Of a stretch of DNA of 27,447 nt, positions 1 to 9,037 are shown piece by piece. The DNA comes from Streptomyces sp. NRRL S-31. Its GTDB lineage: Bacteria; Actinomycetota; Actinomycetes; Streptomycetales; Streptomycetaceae. Under the pieces are notes generated by a model. That model did no database searches and was not told where the DNA came from. It was given only the letters and a program-made list of their open reading frames with translations. Every line of letters starts with the position of its first letter. Position 1 is the first letter of the stretch. The DNA lies in assembly GCF_000718775.1 (NCBI RefSeq), contig NZ_JOCB01000107.1, forward strand, positions 1 to 27,447, written 5' to 3'. Both the position numbers and the translations under genes were made by a program.

Positions 1-2
1 CT

Positions 3-1571
3 CCCTCCACCGAGCCCGCCCCGCACCGGGCCGCCTGGGCCCTCCGGACCGCCCGGACCGCGTGGGCGGCCCCGCGCCCATCCGTCCGGCCCGTCCGGTC
101 CGGGCCGCCCCGGCGCCGGAAGACGGCCCTGCTCGCCTGCGCCGCTTCGCTCTGCCTCCTCGCCGCCGCTGCCCCGGCCGAGCCCCTCGGCGTCGGCGAC
201 CGGCTCTACCCGTACCTCGGCAACCCGGGCTACGACGTCGCCTCGTACGACCTGTCCCTCAGCTATCCCGGCGCCAACGACAAGCCGCTGGAGGCCGTGA
301 CCACCATCGACGCCCGGACCACCGCCGGTCTGGAGCGGGTCAACCTGGACTTCGCCCACGGCACGGTGCGCTCGGTCGAGGTCGACGGCCGCCCCGCCGG
401 CTTCACCCGCGCCGGCGAGGACCTCGTCGTCACCCCGCGGCGCCGACTGGCCAAGGGCCGCTGGACCCGGATCACCGTCCGGCACACCAGCGACCCGGTC
501 TACGGCGAGGACCAGCAGGGCGGCTGGGTGCGCACCTCGGACGGCCTCGCCATGGCCAACCAGGCCGACGCCGCCCACCTGGTGTTCCCGTGCAACGACC
601 ACCCGTCCGACAAGGCGATGTTCACCTTCCGGATCACCGCGCCGAACGACTACACCGCCGTTGCCAACGGCCTGCCCGTCTCGGCCGGCCGCACCGGCGC
701 CACCACCACCTGGACCTACCGCACCCGGCACCCCATGGCCACCGAACTCGCCCAGGTGTCCATCGGCCGCTCCGCCGTCGTGCGCCGGGAGGGACCGCAC
801 GGGCTGCCCCTGCGCGACGTCGTGCCCGCCGCGGACCGCGACGCCCTCGAACCGTGGCTCGCCAAGACGCCCGACCAGATCGCCTGGCTGGAGGGCAAGA
901 TCGGCCGGTACCCCTTCGAGACCTACGGCGTGCTCATGGCACAGGCGTCCACGGGCTTCGAACTGGAGACGCAGACCCTCTCGCTCTTCGAGAAACACCT
1001 GTTCACCGAGCCCGCCTACCCGAAGTGGTACATCGAGTCGGTCATGGTGCACGAGCTGTCCCACCAGTGGTTCGGCGACAGCGTCACCCCGCGGAGCTGG
1101 TCCGACGTCTGGCTGAACGAGGGGCACGCCACCTGGTACGAGACGCTGTACGCCGAGGAGACCGCGAAGCGCCCCATGGAGGAGCGGATGAAGGCCGCCT
1201 ACGGCGCCTCCGACCGCTGGCGCGAGTCCGGCGGCCCGCCCGCCCGGCCCGAGCCGCCCGCCCCCGGCCAGAAGATCGGCATCTTCCGGCCCAACATCTA
1301 CGACGGCGCCGCCCTCGTCCTCTACGCCCTGCGGCAGGAGATCGGCCGGCCGGCCTTCGAACGGCTGGAGCGGATCTGGGTCCGGGGACACCGCGACACC
1401 ACCGCCACCACCGCCGACTTCGTCCGGCTGGCCTCGGCCGTCGCCGGCCGGGACCTGAGCGACTTCCTGCGGCCCTGGCTGTACGGCGAGAAGACCCCGC
1501 CGATGCCCGGTCACCCGGACTGGAAGCCGACGGCCCGGGACGAGGCGGCCGGGCCCCGCGTCCGGCGATAA
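3..1571 (+). CDS. Secreted M1-family zinc metallopeptidase (5' end outside window)
   Basis: Zinc aminopeptidase-type exopeptidase, probably exported. The frame is open from base 3 with no ATG, GTG or TTG before the mature part, so the start lies upstream of the window. The visible part is 522 codons. An Arg/Lys cluster (RRRK) followed by a run of Leu/Ala ending near AAAAPAEP looks like a Sec signal. The mature protein begins GVGDRLYPYLGNPGYDV, typical of the M1 N-terminal beta domain. The zinc site is clear: HELSH at bases 1050-1064, then 18 residues to the Glu of NEG (1119-1121), giving HExxH-x18-E. The substrate-anchoring GAMEN motif is replaced by GFELETQT, a variant I associate with actinobacterial M1 enzymes. 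The protein stops soon after the catalytic domain and lacks the long ERAP-type C-terminal domain. The family call is firm; the substrate is unknown. Confidence 0.9.
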   Translation, partial: PSTEPAPHRAAWALRTARTAWAAPRPSVRPVRSGPPRRRKTALLACAASLCLLAAAAPAEPLGVGDRLYPYLGNPGYDVASYDLSLSYPGANDKPLEAVTTIDARTTAGLERVNLDFAHGTVRSVEVDGRPAGFTRAGEDLVVTPRRRLAKGRWTRITVRHTSDPVYGEDQQGGWVRTSDGLAMANQADAAHLVFPCNDHPSDKAMFTFRITAPNDYTAVANGLPVSAGRTGATTTWTYRTRHPMATELAQVSIGRSAVVRREGPHGLPLRDVVPAADRDALEPWLAKTPDQIAWLEGKIGRYPFETYGVLMAQASTGFELETQTLSLFEKHLFTEPAYPKWYIESVMVHELSHQWFGDSVTPRSWSDVWLNEGHATWYETLYAEETAKRPMEERMKAAYGASDRWRESGGPPARPEPPAPGQKIGIFRPNIYDGAALVLYALRQEIGRPAFERLERIWVRGHRDTTATTADFVRLASAVAGRDLSDFLRPWLYGEKTPPMPGHPDWKPTARDEAAGPRVRR

Positions 1572-1727
1572 ACCGGTGACGAGACGTGCCGTACCGTGCG
1601 ACCATCTACAGGTCGGCGCACGCACGGCATACGGGAATCTCCCGGGGTACTCGTGCGTTGGACGAGGTGCGGTGGAGTGACCGCCGCACGGACGCCGCAA
1701 CGGCAATCCCATCGACGTAAGGATCCA

Positions 1728-3218
1728 ATGACCTCCTCTTCTTCCCCTTCCCAGGACACCAAGCGATTCGCGCACGCCTATCCCGAGGGTCTTCGGGCCG
1801 ATGCCCTGATGGAAGAGGACGTCGCCTGGAGCCACGAGATCGACGGCGAGCGGGACGGCGAGCAGTTCGACCGCTCCGAGCGGGCGGCGCTGCGCCGCGT
1901 CGTGGGCCTGTCCACCGAGCTGGAGGACGTCACCGAGGTCGAGTACCGCCAGCTCCGCCTGGAGCGGGTCGTGCTCGTCGGCGTGTGGACCACCGGCACC
2001 GCGCAGGACGCCGACAACTCCCTCGCGGAGCTGGCCGCCCTCGCGGAGACCGCGGGCGCGCTCGTGCTCGACGGCGTCATCCAGCGCCGCGACAAGCCCG
2101 ACGCGGCCACCTACATCGGCTCCGGCAAGGCCGCCGAGCTGCGGGACATCGTCCTCGAAACGGGCGCGGACACCGTCATCTGCGACGGTGAGCTGAGCCC
2201 CGGCCAGCTGATCCAGCTGGAAGACGTCGTCAAGGTCAAGGTCATCGACCGTACGGCCCTGATCCTGGACATCTTCGCCCAGCACGCCAAGTCCCGCGAG
2301 GGCAAGGCGCAGGTCGCGCTCGCGCAGATGCAGTACATGCTGCCGCGGCTGCGCGGCTGGGGTCAGTCGCTGTCCCGGCAGATGGGTGGCGGTCGCGGCG
2401 GCCTCGCCACGCGTGGTCCCGGTGAGACCAAGATCGAGACGGACCGGCGCCGGATCCGCGAGAAGATGGCGAAGATGCGCCGGGAGATCGCGGACATGAA
2501 GACCGGCCGCGAGATCAAGCGGCAGGAGCGCCGGCGCAACAAGGTGCCGTCCGTGGCCATCGCGGGCTACACCAACGCCGGAAAGTCCTCCCTGCTCAAC
2601 CGCCTCACGGGCGCCGGCGTCCTGGTCGAGAACGCCCTGTTCGCGACCCTGGACCCGACCGTCCGCCGGGCCGAGACCCCGAGCGGCCGGCTGTACACGC
2701 TGGCCGACACCGTCGGTTTCGTCCGGCACCTGCCGCACCACCTGGTCGAGGCGTTCCGCTCCACCATGGAGGAGGTCGGCGACTCCGACCTCATCCTGCA
2801 CGTGGTGGACGGCTCGCACCCGAACCCGGAGGAGCAGCTCGCCGCGGTGCGCGAGGTGATCCGGGACGTCGGCGCCACCGACGTGCCCGAGATCGTCGTG
2901 ATCAACAAGGCGGACGCGGCCGACCCGCTGGTCCTCCAGCGGCTGCTCCGGGTCGAGAAGCGCGCGCTCGCCGTCTCGGCCCGCACCGGCCGGGGCATCG
3001 ACGCACTGCTCGCCCTGATCGACGACGAGCTGCCCCGCCCCTCGGTCGAGATCGAGGCGCTGGTGCCGTACACCCACGGCAAGCTCGTCGCCCGCGCCCA
3101 CACCGAGGGCGAGGTGATCTCCGAGGAGCACACCGCGGAGGGCACCCTGCTCAAGGTGCGGGTGCACGAGGAACTGGCGGCGGACCTGGCGCCCTACGCG
3201 CCGGTCTCCGCGGCCTGA
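1728..3218 (+). CDS. hflX: GTPase HflX
   Basis: Ribosome-associated GTPase of the Obg-HflX superfamily. In other bacteria it binds the 50S subunit and splits or rescues stalled 70S ribosomes. The product is 496 aa. The N-terminal HflX domain contains GSGKAAELRD and the glycine-rich linker GGGRGGLATRGPGETKIE, followed by a basic helical segment. The G domain has G1 GYTNAGKS at residues 280-287, a G2 threonine in LDPT, G3 DTVGF at 327, G4 NKAD at 393-396 and G5 SAR. The ATG at 1728 is chosen because GTAAGGA ends 4 bases upstream and the protein then begins MTSSSSPSQD. An in-frame ATG at 1596 has no Shine-Dalgarno site and would add 44 non-family residues. The N-terminal ~60 residues are acidic. 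A strong terminator follows. Confidence 0.96.
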   Translation: MTSSSSPSQDTKRFAHAYPEGLRADALMEEDVAWSHEIDGERDGEQFDRSERAALRRVVGLSTELEDVTEVEYRQLRLERVVLVGVWTTGTAQDADNSLAELAALAETAGALVLDGVIQRRDKPDAATYIGSGKAAELRDIVLETGADTVICDGELSPGQLIQLEDVVKVKVIDRTALILDIFAQHAKSREGKAQVALAQMQYMLPRLRGWGQSLSRQMGGGRGGLATRGPGETKIETDRRRIREKMAKMRREIADMKTGREIKRQERRRNKVPSVAIAGYTNAGKSSLLNRLTGAGVLVENALFATLDPTVRRAETPSGRLYTLADTVGFVRHLPHHLVEAFRSTMEEVGDSDLILHVVDGSHPNPEEQLAAVREVIRDVGATDVPEIVVINKADAADPLVLQRLLRVEKRALAVSARTGRGIDALLALIDDELPRPSVEIEALVPYTHGKLVARAHTEGEVISEEHTAEGTLLKVRVHEELAADLAPYAPVSAA

Positions 3219-3230
3219 CCCACGGCGGCA

Positions 3231-3268
3231 CGGAGGCCCGCCACCCCACCCGGGGTGGCGGGCCTCCG
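3231..3268. terminator. Bidirectional terminator between hflX and the serine protease
   Basis: A perfect 17-bp stem (3231-3247 pairs with 3252-3268) with a 4-base loop (ACCC) starts 12 bases after the hflX stop. It also lies downstream of the convergent protease gene. There is no long T-run, which is usual for Streptomyces terminators. Confidence 0.9.
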
Positions 3269-3377
3269 TCGTACGCCATGGGTCAGGAACACCGGGACGC
3301 GCCCACCGGGTCCGTCCCGCACACGGCCCCCGTCCCGCCGACGGGCTCGGTTCCGGTCATCGCGCCCGTTCTTCCGG

Positions 3378-4601
3378 TCATCGCCCGGCGAACTGCTCGC
3401 TCACCGACTCGTACAGGCTCTTGGCCACCTCGCCCAGCCGGGGACCGGCCAGCCAGCCCGCGTTCACCGGGCCGATGGACGTGTTGGACACCAGAGCCGG
3501 CTTGCCGTCGGCGCCCGTCTCCACCCAGCCGCCGCCGGAGGAGCCACCGGTCATCGTGCAGCCGATCCGGTACATCGTCGGGTCGGACTGCTCGATGGAG
3601 AGCCGCCCCGGCTTGTCCTGGCACTGGTACAGCAACTGGCCGTCGTACGGCGCCGCCGCCGGGTAGCCGGACGCCTTGATGCTGTTCACCTGCGCCACGG
3701 CCGGCGCGTCGAAGTCGACCGGCAGCGCCCCGCCGACCGTCTCCTCCAGCGACTTCCCGGCGCTGCCCTGCTCCGGCGTCACATGGATGACCGCGAAGTC
3801 GTACGAGGCGCCGTCGCCCCCCGTCTGACCGCCCTCGCTGATCCACTGCTGCGAGGTCTTCGCCGCGTCGGCCCACCACACGCCGTACGGGGCGAGTTCG
3901 GACCGGCCGGCGTTCTCCAGCTGGGCCGAGGACTTGGCCTGGTTGTTGTACGACGGTACGAAGGCGAGGTTGCGGTACCAGCCGCCCTTCTTGCCGGCGT
4001 GCACACAGTGACCGGCCGTCCAGACCAGATTGGACTTGCCCGGGTGTGCCGGGTCCTGCACGACCGTCGCCGAGCAGACCATGGTGCCCTCGGGCGCGTC
4101 GAAGAGCAGTTTGCCCGACGTGGCCGCGTTGGCGTGGTACGGCGCCGTGACCGCCTGCGCCTTCACCGGCTGCGGCGTCGGGTCCGTCACGCCCTGGTCA
4201 CCGGAGATGTCGTTGTCGTCGACGCCCTGGTCCGGGTCCTCGGCGTCCCGCATCCGGTCCGGGTCCCACAGCCCCTTGATGATCGGGTTGATGAAGTCGT
4301 TGGCCTCGCGCAGCCAGTCGTCCTTGTTCCAGTTCTTCCAGGCGCCGTCCTGCCACTTGTCGACGTCGATCCCGTGCTCCCTGAGCCTGCGCTTGAGGTC
4401 GTCCGGGATCTTGATCTTTCCGTCGCCGGTGCCCGCCGCGGTGGCGTTCGGCTTGCCGTCGGCGTTGTCGTCACCGGCGCTGTCGCAGGCGGTGGCGGTC
4501 AGCGCCAGCGCCGAGACGAGGGCGACCGCCGTCAGCGAGGTCGAGGTGCGGCGACCGCCCCTTCCTCGCCGAACGGTGAACGACGGCCGTATGGATCGCA
4601 T
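3378..4601 (-). CDS. Trypsin-like serine protease, probable lipoprotein
   Basis: Exported S1-family serine peptidase of 407 aa. The chosen ATG (first base 4601) has GGAG about 10 bases upstream and gives MRSIRPSF. A basic region and a hydrophobic helix (residues 23-38) follow, ending TATAC at Cys39. This fits the PROSITE lipobox but has Ala rather than Leu at -3, so ordinary signal peptidase cleavage is possible. Residues 40-160 form an acidic, linker-like pro-region. The catalytic triad is His198 (TAGHC), Asp268 (YDFAVI) and Ser355 (GGSSGGGW). Cys176/199 and Cys327/348 are likely disulfides. The layout resembles V8/glutamyl-endopeptidase-like enzymes more than classical trypsin. The start that would add 38 residues (4715) lacks a signal-like N-terminus. 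The gene converges on hflX. The substrate is unknown. Confidence 0.87.
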   Translation of the reverse strand: MRSIRPSFTVRRGRGGRRTSTSLTAVALVSALALTATACDSAGDDNADGKPNATAAGTGDGKIKIPDDLKRRLREHGIDVDKWQDGAWKNWNKDDWLREANDFINPIIKGLWDPDRMRDAEDPDQGVDDNDISGDQGVTDPTPQPVKAQAVTAPYHANAATSGKLLFDAPEGTMVCSATVVQDPAHPGKSNLVWTAGHCVHAGKKGGWYRNLAFVPSYNNQAKSSAQLENAGRSELAPYGVWWADAAKTSQQWISEGGQTGGDGASYDFAVIHVTPEQGSAGKSLEETVGGALPVDFDAPAVAQVNSIKASGYPAAAPYDGQLLYQCQDKPGRLSIEQSDPTMYRIGCTMTGGSSGGGWVETGADGKPALVSNTSIGPVNAGWLAGPRLGEVAKSLYESVSEQFAGR

Positions 4602-5057
4602 GTTCTTGAAACTCCCTGCTGTGGAAGGAACTCGACGCTTCGGCCCCGGCACCGGCGGCGAACTCATGGAAGGTGCACGCCGGTCCCGCGACGTTCCGCG
4701 AACGGCACCACACACTATGCGGTCGCCGTGGGGGAGTTCCGCCGGGAGGGCAACGGTTCCGTCACAGGCTGCCTGAACAGGGCCTGCCCGTCGTCGGGCC
4801 GTTCCGCTGCCGTGCCGTCGCGCCGGCTGGCTGACGAGTCGACGAGCCGACTAGTCGACGGACCGTCGAGCTGGCGAACCGTCGGACTGGCGAGCCGTCG
4901 GGCTGGCGAGACGTCGAGCCGTCGCGCCAAGGTTCTCGGGACGACCCCGTAACCGCCCGAACGGTCCGCGGTTGTAGCCGGTGGGGACCGCCGTCCGTGT
5001 CCGGTCCGGTCCCGACGACCGACTCGCCCTTTTGATCAGCCGGGAGGACAGCGCGCC
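4602..5057. other. Intergenic region between protease and siderophore operon (456 bp)
   Basis: No gene is supported here. The region should hold the divergent promoters of the protease (minus) and the aminotransferase (plus). I found no convincing -35/-10 pair and no 19-bp iron box of the DmdR/IdeR type (TTAGG...CCTAA). The 4862-4919 part is a 16-bp tandem repeat, listed separately. Long open frames across this interval on the minus strand are codon-bias shadows. Confidence 0.6.
4862..4919. repeat. 16-bp tandem repeat array
   Basis: Three full units, ACCGTCGAGCTGGCGA (4862-4877), ACCGTCGGACTGGCGA (4878-4893) and GCCGTCGGGCTGGCGA (4894-4909), are followed by a partial unit GACGTCGAGC. More degenerate copies of GTCGAC/GAGCCG extend upstream to about 4815. 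The unit period is exactly 16, so it cannot encode an in-frame peptide repeat. Confidence 0.85.
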
Positions 5058-6572
5058 GTGGCCGTTACGGAGTCGATGACTAAAGGCGCACCCGGAGCAG
5101 CGCGGGCCGTGCACGAGGGAATTCTCAGACGTCAGTCGGCGCGGGAGTCGTCGGCGCGCACCTACGCCCGCGCGCTGCCGATCGTGCCCGTGCGGGCGCG
5201 GGGGCTCACCATCGAGGGCGCCGACGGCCGCCGTTACCTGGACTGCCTCTCCGGTGCCGGCACCCTCGCCCTCGGCCACAACCACCCCGTCGTGCTGGAA
5301 GCCATCCGCAAGGTCCTGGACTCCGGCGCCCCCCTCTCCGTCCTCGACCTCGCCACCCCCGTCAAGGACGCCTTCGTCACCGAGCTGTTCCGCACCCTCC
5401 CGCCCGGCCTCGCGGACCGCGCCCGCGTCCAGTTCTGCGGACCGGCCGGCACCGACGCCGTCGAGGCCGCGCTCACACTGGTCCGGGCGGCGACCGGCCG
5501 GTCCGGCGTCCTCGCCTTCACCGGCGCCTACCACGGCATGACCGCTGGTGCCCTGGCCGCCTCCGGCGGTGCCCACGACGTACGGGTCACCCGGCTGCCC
5601 TATCCGCAGGACTACCGCTGCCCGTTCGGCCTCGGCGGGCCGGCCGGTGCCGAACTCGGCGCCCGCTGGACCGAGTCCCTCCTCGACGACCCCAAGTCGG
5701 GTGTACCCCTGCCCGCCGGGATGATCCTGGAACCCGTCCAGGGCGAGGGCGGGGTGATCCCCGCGCCGGACGACTGGCTGCGCCGTATGCGGCGGCTCAC
5801 CGCGGACCGTTCCATCCCGCTGATCGCCGACGAGATCCAGACCGGAGTCGGCCGCACGGGCGCCTTCTGGGCCGTCGACCACAGCGGCACAACCCCCGAC
5901 GTCATGGTCCTGTCCAAGGCCATCGGCGGAAGCCTCCCGCTGGCCGTCCTCGTCTACCGCGACGACCTCGACACCTGGCGGCCCGGCGCCCACGCCGGCA
6001 CCTTCCGCGGCAACCAGCTCGCCATGGCGGCCGGCACCGCCACCCTCGCCTACGTCCGGGAGAACGCCCTCGCCGAACGAGCCGCCGCCCTCGGCTCCCG
6101 CATGCTGGCCCAACTGGCGGACCTGCGGCGCGAGTACACCTGTGTAGGAGACGTCCGGGGACGCGGACTGATGATCGGGATCGAGCTGGTGGACCCGGAG
6201 GCCGACCGAACGACTCCCGACGCGCCGACCGTCGTGGAGAACCGTCCCGGCCCCGGCCCCGGCCTCGGTCCCGACCCGGGCGACGGCGGTGTGGTGCCGA
6301 CCGGGACGGCGTCCGCCCGTGCTCCGCACCCGGCCGCGCCCGAACTCGCCACCGCGGTACGGCGCGAGTGCCTCGAGCGCGGACTGATCGTCGAACTCGG
6401 CGGCCGGCACACGTCCGTGGTCCGGCTGCTCCCGCCGCTGACGATCAGCGACGAGCAGGCGACGGCGGTGGTCGACCGCCTGACCGACGCGGTGGCGGCG
6501 GTGGCCCGCCGGTACCGCACCCACGGCCCGCACCGGCAAGGACACCCGGGCCCTGCCCGGCACCCCGGCTGA
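5058..6572 (+). CDS. PLP-dependent class III aminotransferase (diaminobutyrate type), siderophore operon
   Basis: Fold-type I, class III aminotransferase of 504 aa, closest in layout to diaminobutyrate-2-oxoglutarate aminotransferases such as RhbA. These make 2,4-diaminobutyrate from aspartate semialdehyde using glutamate. Visible motifs are GAGTLALGHNHP (66-77), CGPAGTDA (127-134), AYHG (157-160), EPVQGEGG (225-232), DEIQTGVGRTG with the PLP-ring Asp258, the Schiff-base Lys287 in VLSKAIGG, and TFRGNQLAMAAG. GTG 5058 is preferred because GGGAGGA lies 9 bases upstream; ATG 5076 is the in-frame alternative. Residues ~388-427 are a Pro/Gly/Ala-rich insert between the large domain and the C-terminal small domain, and the last ~20 residues are also low complexity. 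It is the first gene of the siderophore operon. The substrate is inferred from family and context. Confidence 0.88.
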   Translation: MAVTESMTKGAPGAARAVHEGILRRQSARESSARTYARALPIVPVRARGLTIEGADGRRYLDCLSGAGTLALGHNHPVVLEAIRKVLDSGAPLSVLDLATPVKDAFVTELFRTLPPGLADRARVQFCGPAGTDAVEAALTLVRAATGRSGVLAFTGAYHGMTAGALAASGGAHDVRVTRLPYPQDYRCPFGLGGPAGAELGARWTESLLDDPKSGVPLPAGMILEPVQGEGGVIPAPDDWLRRMRRLTADRSIPLIADEIQTGVGRTGAFWAVDHSGTTPDVMVLSKAIGGSLPLAVLVYRDDLDTWRPGAHAGTFRGNQLAMAAGTATLAYVRENALAERAAALGSRMLAQLADLRREYTCVGDVRGRGLMIGIELVDPEADRTTPDAPTVVENRPGPGPGLGPDPGDGGVVPTGTASARAPHPAAPELATAVRRECLERGLIVELGGRHTSVVRLLPPLTISDEQATAVVDRLTDAVAAVARRYRTHGPHRQGHPGPARHPG

Positions 6573-6595
6573 ACCCCGTACCCGTCCGACCCGGC

Positions 6596-6621
6596 CCCCG
6601 ACACCCGGCCCCGACACCCGG
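6596..6621. repeat. 13-bp direct repeat, two copies
   Basis: CCCCGACACCCGG occurs twice head to tail (6596-6608 and 6609-6621) in the gap between the aminotransferase and the synthetase gene. Confidence 0.7.
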
Positions 6622-6667
6622 CACCGCCCTCGGGTCGGCACCCCAGCCCCGCCGCTCACCACCTCCC

Positions 6668-6714
6668 GTCGGCCGGACAGTCGGACAGCCGGATGGCCGG
6701 ACGGTCGGACAGCC
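6668..6714. repeat. Degenerate GTCGGACAG / GCCGGA repeat
   Basis: Alternating copies of GTCGG, CCGGACAG, CCGGATGG and CCGGACGG fill this stretch just before the Shine-Dalgarno site of the synthetase gene. The core (TCGGAC) is shared with the 16-bp array upstream of the aminotransferase, so both flanks of that gene carry related low-complexity DNA. Confidence 0.55.
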
Positions 6715-6771
6715 ACCTCGAACGGCGGGCCCAGCCCGTGCCCCCCACCGCCACCCCCCCCAGGAGCCGTC

Positions 6772-8850
6772 ATGAACGCCACCCCCGCCCCCGACGGCCG
6801 CTCCGGTGCCTCCGACGACCAGGGAGACTCCGGCCCCCCGCCCCCGGCCGTACCGCTCACCGACGCGGTTCCCCAGCAGAAGAAGCGGGAGGTGGACCCC
6901 ACCCGGTGGACAGCGCCCGGCGCCGACCCGCTGGAGGATCCCGATCCCCACGCGGCCGCCCAGGCCGCCGCCGTGGAGAACCTGCTGCGGTGCTGGGTCC
7001 GGGAGACCGGCCTCGCCGCGCCCACCACCACGAGCCTCCGCGTCCCGCTGCCCGCCAGCGGCACCGCCCTGATCGCACCGGTCCGGTACTGGTCCCCCAC
7101 GGGCTGGCACCGCTTCGGCCCCCCGCGCCTGGCCTACGCCTCCGACACCGCGCCACCCGTCGACGCCGTCACCCTCGCGGCCCTGCTGACCAGGGAGTCC
7201 CCCGGCACACCGGACGCCACCGCACCCTCCGCGCCCACCGTCCCCGCCGCGCACCCGGCGTCCACCGCTCGGCCGCTGCCTCCGGGCCCCCGCGCCGGCA
7301 CCCACCCCGCCCACCACGCCCCGGCCCAGGGCTCCGGCACCGGCCCCGCCCAGGGCACCGGCACCGATAGCGGCCGGGCAGACCACGGTGACCTCGTCGC
7401 GCGGGTGGCCGACTCCGTACGGCGGACCGCGGACTTCATCCGGCACCGGCGTGCACACCCCGCCGACCCGCCCGACCTCTTCCTCGCCGCCGAGCAGGCC
7501 CTCCTCCTCGGGCACCCGCTGCACCCGGCCCCGAAGAGCCGGGAGGGCCTGACCGAGGGGGAAGCCGACCGGTACTCACCGGAGTCGCACGGCTCCTTCG
7601 TCCTGCACTGGCTCGCCGTCGCGCCCTCCGTCCTCGCGACCGACTCCGCCTGGACCGAGCGCGGCCGTCCCGTTCCCGCCGGCCACCTCGTACGCGGCCT
7701 CTCCGGCACCTGCCTCCCGCTGCCCGACGGGCACACCGCCCTGCCGCTGCACCCCTGGCAGGCGCGCGAGGTGCGGCACCGCCCCGCCGTCGCCGCGCTG
7801 TTCGACTCCGGGCTGCTCCGCGACCTCGGCCCCCTCGGCGCCCCCTGGCACCCCACCTCCTCCGTACGCACCGTCCACCGGTCCGGCGCCCCCGCGATGC
7901 TGAAGCTCTCACTGGCCCTGCGCATCACCAACTCCCGACGGGAGAACCTGCGCAAGGAACTCCACCGCGGCGTCGAGGTGCACCGGCTGCTGCGCACCGG
8001 CCTCGCCGAACGGTGGCGGACGGCGCACCCCGGTTTCGACATCGTGCGCGACCCGGCCTGGCTCGCCGTCGACGACCAGGACGGCCTGTCCGTACCGGGG
8101 CTGGACGTGGTGATCCGGCACAACCCGTTCACCCCGGCCGACGACGTCGGCTGCGTCGCCGGACTGGTGTCCCCCCGCCCCCTCGCCGTACCACCGTCCG
8201 GACCCCCGTACGGGCACGCCGCCCCGCCGATGCGGTCGCGTCTGTCCCGGCTCCTCGCACGGCTCGCGGCCCGCACCGGCCGGCCCGCGGGCGCCGTGGC
8301 GGCGGAGTGGTTCCTGCGCTACCTGGAGCACGTCGTCCGGCCCGTCCTCTGGCTGGACGGCGAAGCCGGCATCGCCCTCGAAGCCCACCAGCAGAACACG
8401 CTGGTGCTGCTGGACGGCGACGGCTGGCCCGCGGGCGGCCGCTACCGCGACAACCAGGGCTACTACTTCCGCGCCTCCCGCCGCGCCGAACTGGACGCCC
8501 GGCTGCCCGGCATCGGCGCCCGCAGCGACACCTTCGTCCCGGACGAGACCGCCGACGAACGCCTCGTCTACTACCTCGCCGTCAACAACGTGTTCGGCCT
8601 GATCGGCGCCTTCGGCTCGCAGCGCCTCGCCGACGAGCGCCTGCTCCTCGCGGCCTTCCGCCGTTTCCTGACCACCCTGGCCTCGGGGCCGGTCCCGTCG
8701 CGCAGCGCGCTGCCCGGCCGGCTCCTGGACTCACCCGTGCTGCGCTGCAAGGCCAACCTGCTGACCCGGCTGCACGGCCTGGACGAACTCGTCGGCCCGG
8801 TCGACACCCAGTCCGTCTACGTCACCCTCGCCAACCCCCTGCATGCCTGA
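6772..8850 (+). CDS. IucA/IucC-family siderophore synthetase
   Basis: NRPS-independent siderophore (NIS) synthetase of 692 aa. It would adenylate a carboxylate such as citrate and condense it with an amine or alcohol. Motifs in order: GHPLHPAPKSREG (247-259), PLHPWQ (325-330), PTSSVRTV (361-368), KLSLALRITNSRREN (378-392), EAHQQN (537-542) and RDNQG (559-563), so the ATP and carboxylate sites look intact. The C-terminal ~200 residues are the FhuF-like part usual for the family. Residues 143-207 are an Ala/Pro/Gly/His-rich insert, which makes the protein longer than the usual ~600 aa. ATG 6772 has AGGAG five bases upstream. It lies 199 bp after the aminotransferase in the same direction. Family is certain; NIS type A, B or C cannot be assigned by eye. 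Confidence 0.93.
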   Translation: MNATPAPDGRSGASDDQGDSGPPPPAVPLTDAVPQQKKREVDPTRWTAPGADPLEDPDPHAAAQAAAVENLLRCWVRETGLAAPTTTSLRVPLPASGTALIAPVRYWSPTGWHRFGPPRLAYASDTAPPVDAVTLAALLTRESPGTPDATAPSAPTVPAAHPASTARPLPPGPRAGTHPAHHAPAQGSGTGPAQGTGTDSGRADHGDLVARVADSVRRTADFIRHRRAHPADPPDLFLAAEQALLLGHPLHPAPKSREGLTEGEADRYSPESHGSFVLHWLAVAPSVLATDSAWTERGRPVPAGHLVRGLSGTCLPLPDGHTALPLHPWQAREVRHRPAVAALFDSGLLRDLGPLGAPWHPTSSVRTVHRSGAPAMLKLSLALRITNSRRENLRKELHRGVEVHRLLRTGLAERWRTAHPGFDIVRDPAWLAVDDQDGLSVPGLDVVIRHNPFTPADDVGCVAGLVSPRPLAVPPSGPPYGHAAPPMRSRLSRLLARLAARTGRPAGAVAAEWFLRYLEHVVRPVLWLDGEAGIALEAHQQNTLVLLDGDGWPAGGRYRDNQGYYFRASRRAELDARLPGIGARSDTFVPDETADERLVYYLAVNNVFGLIGAFGSQRLADERLLLAAFRRFLTTLASGPVPSRSALPGRLLDSPVLRCKANLLTRLHGLDELVGPVDTQSVYVTLANPLHA

Positions 8851-9037
8851 GCGGCATTCCCCGCGCGCCATCCGGCATCCCCCACGCTCGGCATCCCCCG
8901 CGCGTCAACCGGCGGGACCGCGCTCGCCGCCCGGTGGAGACCGTGCCCGCCGCCCGCCGAACCGTCTTCCCGCACCCGAGGGAAGCACGGCCCACCCCCC
9001 GTCTCCCCGTCTTCCCGTCTTCCGAGAGGAGAGCACC

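Noticed and set aside
4862..4919. Tandem repeat considered as a CRISPR array
   Set aside because: Units are 16 bp with no spacers, and no cas genes are in the window.
4602..5057. Iron-box (DmdR/IdeR) search before the siderophore operon
   Set aside because: No TTAGG...CCTAA-like 19-mer was found here or in the gaps 6573-6771 and 8851-9037, so iron regulation cannot be claimed from the sequence.
4851..7100. Very long open frame (749 codons) on the minus strand opposite the aminotransferase gene
   Set aside because: Composition is Gly/Arg/Ala/Val-rich without any domain, it crosses the repeat array and two gene boundaries, and it lies antisense to a clear aminotransferase. It results from GC-biased codon use.
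8843..9037. Upstream ATG start for the acyltransferase, overlapping the synthetase stop (ATGCCTGA)
   Set aside because: No Shine-Dalgarno site, and the extra 65 residues are Arg/Pro-rich. GTG 9038 has GAGAGGAGAG immediately upstream.
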